DNA from: Engraulis encrasicolus
Lineage: Eukaryota > Chordata > Actinopteri > Clupeiformes > Engraulidae
Length of the DNA: 64,000 nucleotides
Assembly (NCBI RefSeq): GCF_034702125.1
Contig: NC_085878.1
Location: 23,383,502 to 23,447,501 of the forward strand
Direction of reading: 5' to 3'
Made by a program: the position numbers and the translations under genes. The notes under the pieces were generated by a model. It was not told the DNA's origin and made no database searches. It was given only the letters and a program-made list of their open reading frames with translations. This document shows positions 60,902 to 64,000 of the stretch, piece by piece (the first letter of the stretch is position 1; each line of letters starts with the position of its first letter).

Positions 60902-61924
60902 GAGGGAGGAGCATAGGGTGAGAGAGATAGAGAGAAGAAGAGATAGAAAGAATGGCAGCAAAAGGGAAAAGAGAAAATTGACTTTCTTTCTCTCCCTCCC
61001 TTCTTCCCCCCCTCTCTGATCACACACAATGACACTATTGTGCATTATCCCCAAAGTGCTGTCAAAGAGGCCCTGCTCCAGGGGAAGGACTAAAAAGAAG
61101 AACAGATAACCGTTCTGCATTGGAAACCTCCTCTGTAACCACCATGCAAATAAAAGCCACCGACAAAAAAAGTGGCCAAGTGCAGATCGATATAAGCCAC
61201 GAGCGAACTCAATTTTCCACCAAGCGAGGCAGGCAGGCGTCTGAGGGAGCACCTTTGATATCCAACACCCCGGCACTGTTGAAGGCCATGAGTCAACAAA
61301 CAGCTTTCATGGAGGAGATGGAGAGGAGAGAGAAAGAGAGAGAGGGAGAGGGGAGGAAAGATAAAGGAAGAGAGAGTGGGACAGAGGGAGAGTATAGAAT
61401 AGGTAGAGGAGAGGGAAGAGAAGAGAAGAGGAGACGGAAAGAGAGAGGATGAGAGAGAGACCAAAGAAAGAGAGAACGAGACAGAGAAAGACCGAAGAAA
61501 AGGACACAGAGAGAAACCGAAAAAGTGAAAGAGTGAGAGAAAGTGATGAGAAAGTGGTGAGAACTCTCCCAAAGTGCCCATCTGATCCTGCTCTGGCCTG
61601 TCAGCAGCTCCGTCACGTCGCCGGCTATTGAACAAAAGCCTTTCACAAGGGACGGCACAGCCGAGATCACGTCAAAACAGCCACGGCCTTTCCTAGGAGC
61701 CTGGCCTGTTTGTTTGCACAGCCACTCAGCCAGGCACTCGCGTTATTCACCTGCCATTCTCCACGGACCACGACTAGTCAGAGTTAGTCCTATTTATTAT
61801 ATGGTATGGTGTGACGTCATCGGTCGAATGCTCCATTCATTTCAATGGGGCTCCCCAACGTTCGCACGTCTGATATTTGAGATAAGGACGAGTTGGTCTA
61901 TATCAGACCGCTGTCAATGGCAAC
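60899..61924. other. No gene; long purine-rich tract
   Basis: 61310-61560 is almost pure A/G on the plus strand, giving Arg/Glu-rich frames one way and Leu/Ser/Phe-rich the other. 61790-61920 has a GACGTCATCGGTCGAATG and TTCAATGGGGCTCCCCAACG phrase of repeat-like character. Confidence 0.45.
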
Positions 61925-62053
61925 AAGTCAAGTCAAGTCAAGTCAAGTCAAGTTGGTTTTATTGTCAATTTCTTTACATGCACTGGTCATACAAAGAATT
62001 TGAAATTACATTTCTTGCTTTCCCATGCAGACATAGACTAATGTAGGTAAGGA
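61925..62053 (-). mobile_element. LINE-like 3' end with (ACTTG)n tail, copy 2
   Basis: AAGTC pentamers (61925-61952) followed by TTGGTTTTATTGTCAATTTC and the same sequence as 52284-52400, almost unchanged up to GGTAAGGAC, where it is cut off by another element at 62054. Confidence 0.7.
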
Positions 62054-64000
62054 CCAGAGACGTGCGGTCAGGGTAGGCAGGGTAGGCAGTGCCTACCCTG
62101 GGATAAATGTCTTAAAAATAAAAACTAACACGTGTTTTAAAAAATATTCACATACACAACAATAACATTGATTCAGCATAAATTATGAGCTGTTTAAAGT
62201 ACAGTATACGCAGGACAACGATCAAAAACCTAAGTAATCGCACGAAGCAAAGCGCTCAGGCTTGGGCAGGTTGCCGTGGCAACGCGCAGTCCCGGCTGGT
62301 AGCAGAGACAGGCTGCTGGTAGCACAGACCTATACAGGTCTGTGGCTGGTAGCCTGTGAAAGCAGAGCTTTCGAATGCCAGCCAGGCAGCCCGGTAAGGC
62401 TCGCTTTTCCTCTGCCTAGCCTGCCTTCAGTGCTGTCAATGTAGAAGTTTGCGCATGCGTATTAAGTTGTCACATAGCTTGTCAATGGGACTAAAAGCAG
62501 AGCCTTTATGCTGTGGCGGGAGTATGTGAGCCAATCACAGCGCCCAAAATGAAAAATTGTTACTATTCAGGTAGTAGCCAATTTCTGCCTACAGGCAGCT
62601 ATGATAGCAACAACTAGCAAGGCAAGGCTTGTTCAAATCTCTAGCCGTATCGGAAAGAAAACATGGCAGTCTTTGGCTTTTTGTCTTTATTATTTTAAAA
62701 AATGCCGAGAAGTAGCAAGAAAGACGGTTCAAGTGAAAGACAGCTGAGCCGTTTGCAATCGCTGCATTGTGGAAATATTCAACATCAGAGGGTAGCAGCT
62801 TCAAGTAGTTTGAATACACTGGGACAAAATGTCTTCATCATGTCAACCACCCCGGGCTTTTAATGGAACTAGCTTGCATGAAAAACACAGCCTACTTGTG
62901 ATTCTGCTTTAAGGTAAGATTCATCTAATTATTATGCTGTGGGTAGCCTTTTAACATGAACATGCTCAAGTTTTTTCGTGGTGCCTTTTGTTGTCACTTG
63001 TTTGTCAGGGTGTTGACATTGAAGATTGGTTGTGCGGTGGTTGACATGAATAGACCGTGTGTGTGTTATTATGGACGCGAGATTGTTTTTTGAGCGTACG
63101 ACATGACTTCATTTCCCTAATTTATTATGATGATGACTATGCGATGCGAGTTGTGTGGAGCCTGTTAGCAAGTGCAGCTGCGTTCTTTTGAAGTGCGCGG
63201 TGTGCGAGATCAACGTGGAACAGGACGATTGACTGGGGATGGTTTCTCGGAGTGCTTCCGCACTCAGAAATTGACTTAATTTGAAACACCTTGCACAACC
63301 GTAGCTGAAGTGTTTGAGAATACTATCACGCACAAGAATGAGTCTCAGAAGTGGTTTCGTTGGTTTACTCGATACTGTCTGAATGCACGGGTCATGTTTG
63401 CAAGCAACCCGCCCCCTTGCCTACTTTCCTTCTTGTCTGTGAGTGTTTGATTAGCAGCACAAAACGCGGCAGTGAAGCAGGAGCTGTTACCTAGGTTGGT
63501 TTATTGCTAAATGTAAATCGTTTTCCCCTCACATGCTATGGTGTGATTCACAGTTGGTGAACTAGACATTTTATCTTCAAAAGTAGGCTACACTGTGCCA
63601 CCCTCCATCCATGTGAAACACCCTGGCATTTGCAACAGAATAAACAGAAGAGCAACAAAATCAACTGCTAAAGCCAAAAGTTAAAGCTTTTCCCCCAAAA
63701 TGTTGTGATGTTGTAGCTTTCTAAATTATTATTGTAAAATGTAGGCCTACAGGTCCTTAAATGTGTACAAAGTATGGGTCCTGGAGCTAATTTGGCAATT
63801 TGGCAAAACAAGTGTAGCTGGCCTTTTCAAGAAATTGAAATTATGTTTTCACTTATTGTTTCAGATTTAGGTCTACTGACAATGTCCAAATGTCTAAATA
63901 GTGTAGCCTATTTACTTATTTAGTTATTAGAGCTGTGGTGGTTAAGCACTGGTGGCATCTTATGGCCTACTTTATATTTACAGTATTTAGAGAAACACAC
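62054..64000 (+). mobile_element. Probable hAT-like element, 5' end; right end not seen
   Basis: It interrupts the LINE tail exactly at GGTAAGGA|CAGAGACGTGCGGTCAGG, judged against LINE copy 1, which continues there with CATAGACAG. The new sequence begins CAGAGACG and has (GGTAGGCAG)-type direct repeats plus a short inverted repeat around CAGTGCCTACCCTG. Both the start and the mode of interruption suit a hAT-type DNA transposon. A short frame near 62700 (MPRSSKKDGSSERQ) and a donor-like AAGGTAAGA at about 62910 could be a 5' exon, but no transposase domain is visible, and where the element ends is unknown. Confidence 0.45.

Overview
The window looks like nuclear DNA of a ray-finned fish, most likely a teleost. 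The evidence is split vertebrate exons, very dense dinucleotide microsatellites ((CA)n, (CT)n, several over 100 bp), Ty3/gypsy LTR retrotransposons of types common in fish, LINE 3' ends with pentanucleotide tails, tRNA-derived SINEs and many short hAT-type DNA transposons. I see no bacterial-style genes, operons, CRISPR array, rRNA or intact tRNA gene. I do not try to name the species.

Host gene: three short plus-strand exons belong, I infer, to one large gene with long introns. They are a thrombospondin type-1 exon near 29.54 kb, the end of an immunoglobulin domain at 42.87-42.99 kb, and the start of a further Ig domain at 46.77-46.84 kb. TSP1 followed by Ig domains fits an ADAMTS-like secreted matrix protein (ADAMTSL1/ADAMTSL3 type); papilin is an alternative. 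Most of the remaining sequence would then be intron or flank.

Layout. 1-3947: 5'-cut chromodomain gypsy element with a broken protease region and its 3' LTR. 4-12.6 kb: CT/CA tracts, three small hAT-type MITEs, a 2.9 kb inverted-repeat element enclosing an ACTGT satellite, and a LINE ORF2 fragment. 13.17-14.79 kb: a Helentron-like non-autonomous element containing three tandem tRNA-promoter-like units. 17.49-22.91 kb: a minus-strand gypsy element with both LTRs, target duplications, a PBS resembling tRNA-Val, broken gag and pol, and a deleted integrase. 23-26.2 kb: three DNA transposons. 29.5-46.8 kb: the exons, with a SINE, two large non-autonomous hAT elements, a palindromic-arm transposon with a nested TTAA element, and another MITE. 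47.7-57.3 kb: the most microsatellite-rich part, with a minisatellite, a local duplication, a second SINE, LINE 3' ends and a 1 kb palindromic element. 57.9-64 kb: more simple repeats, then a LINE tail interrupted by the 5' end of a probable hAT element running off the window.

No new multi-gene system is apparent. The most interesting objects are the Helentron-like element with its tRNA-like trimer, the TA-flanked long palindromes, the LTR element with nearly identical LTRs but disabled genes, and the transposon insertions that can be read directly from 8-bp or TTAA target duplications.
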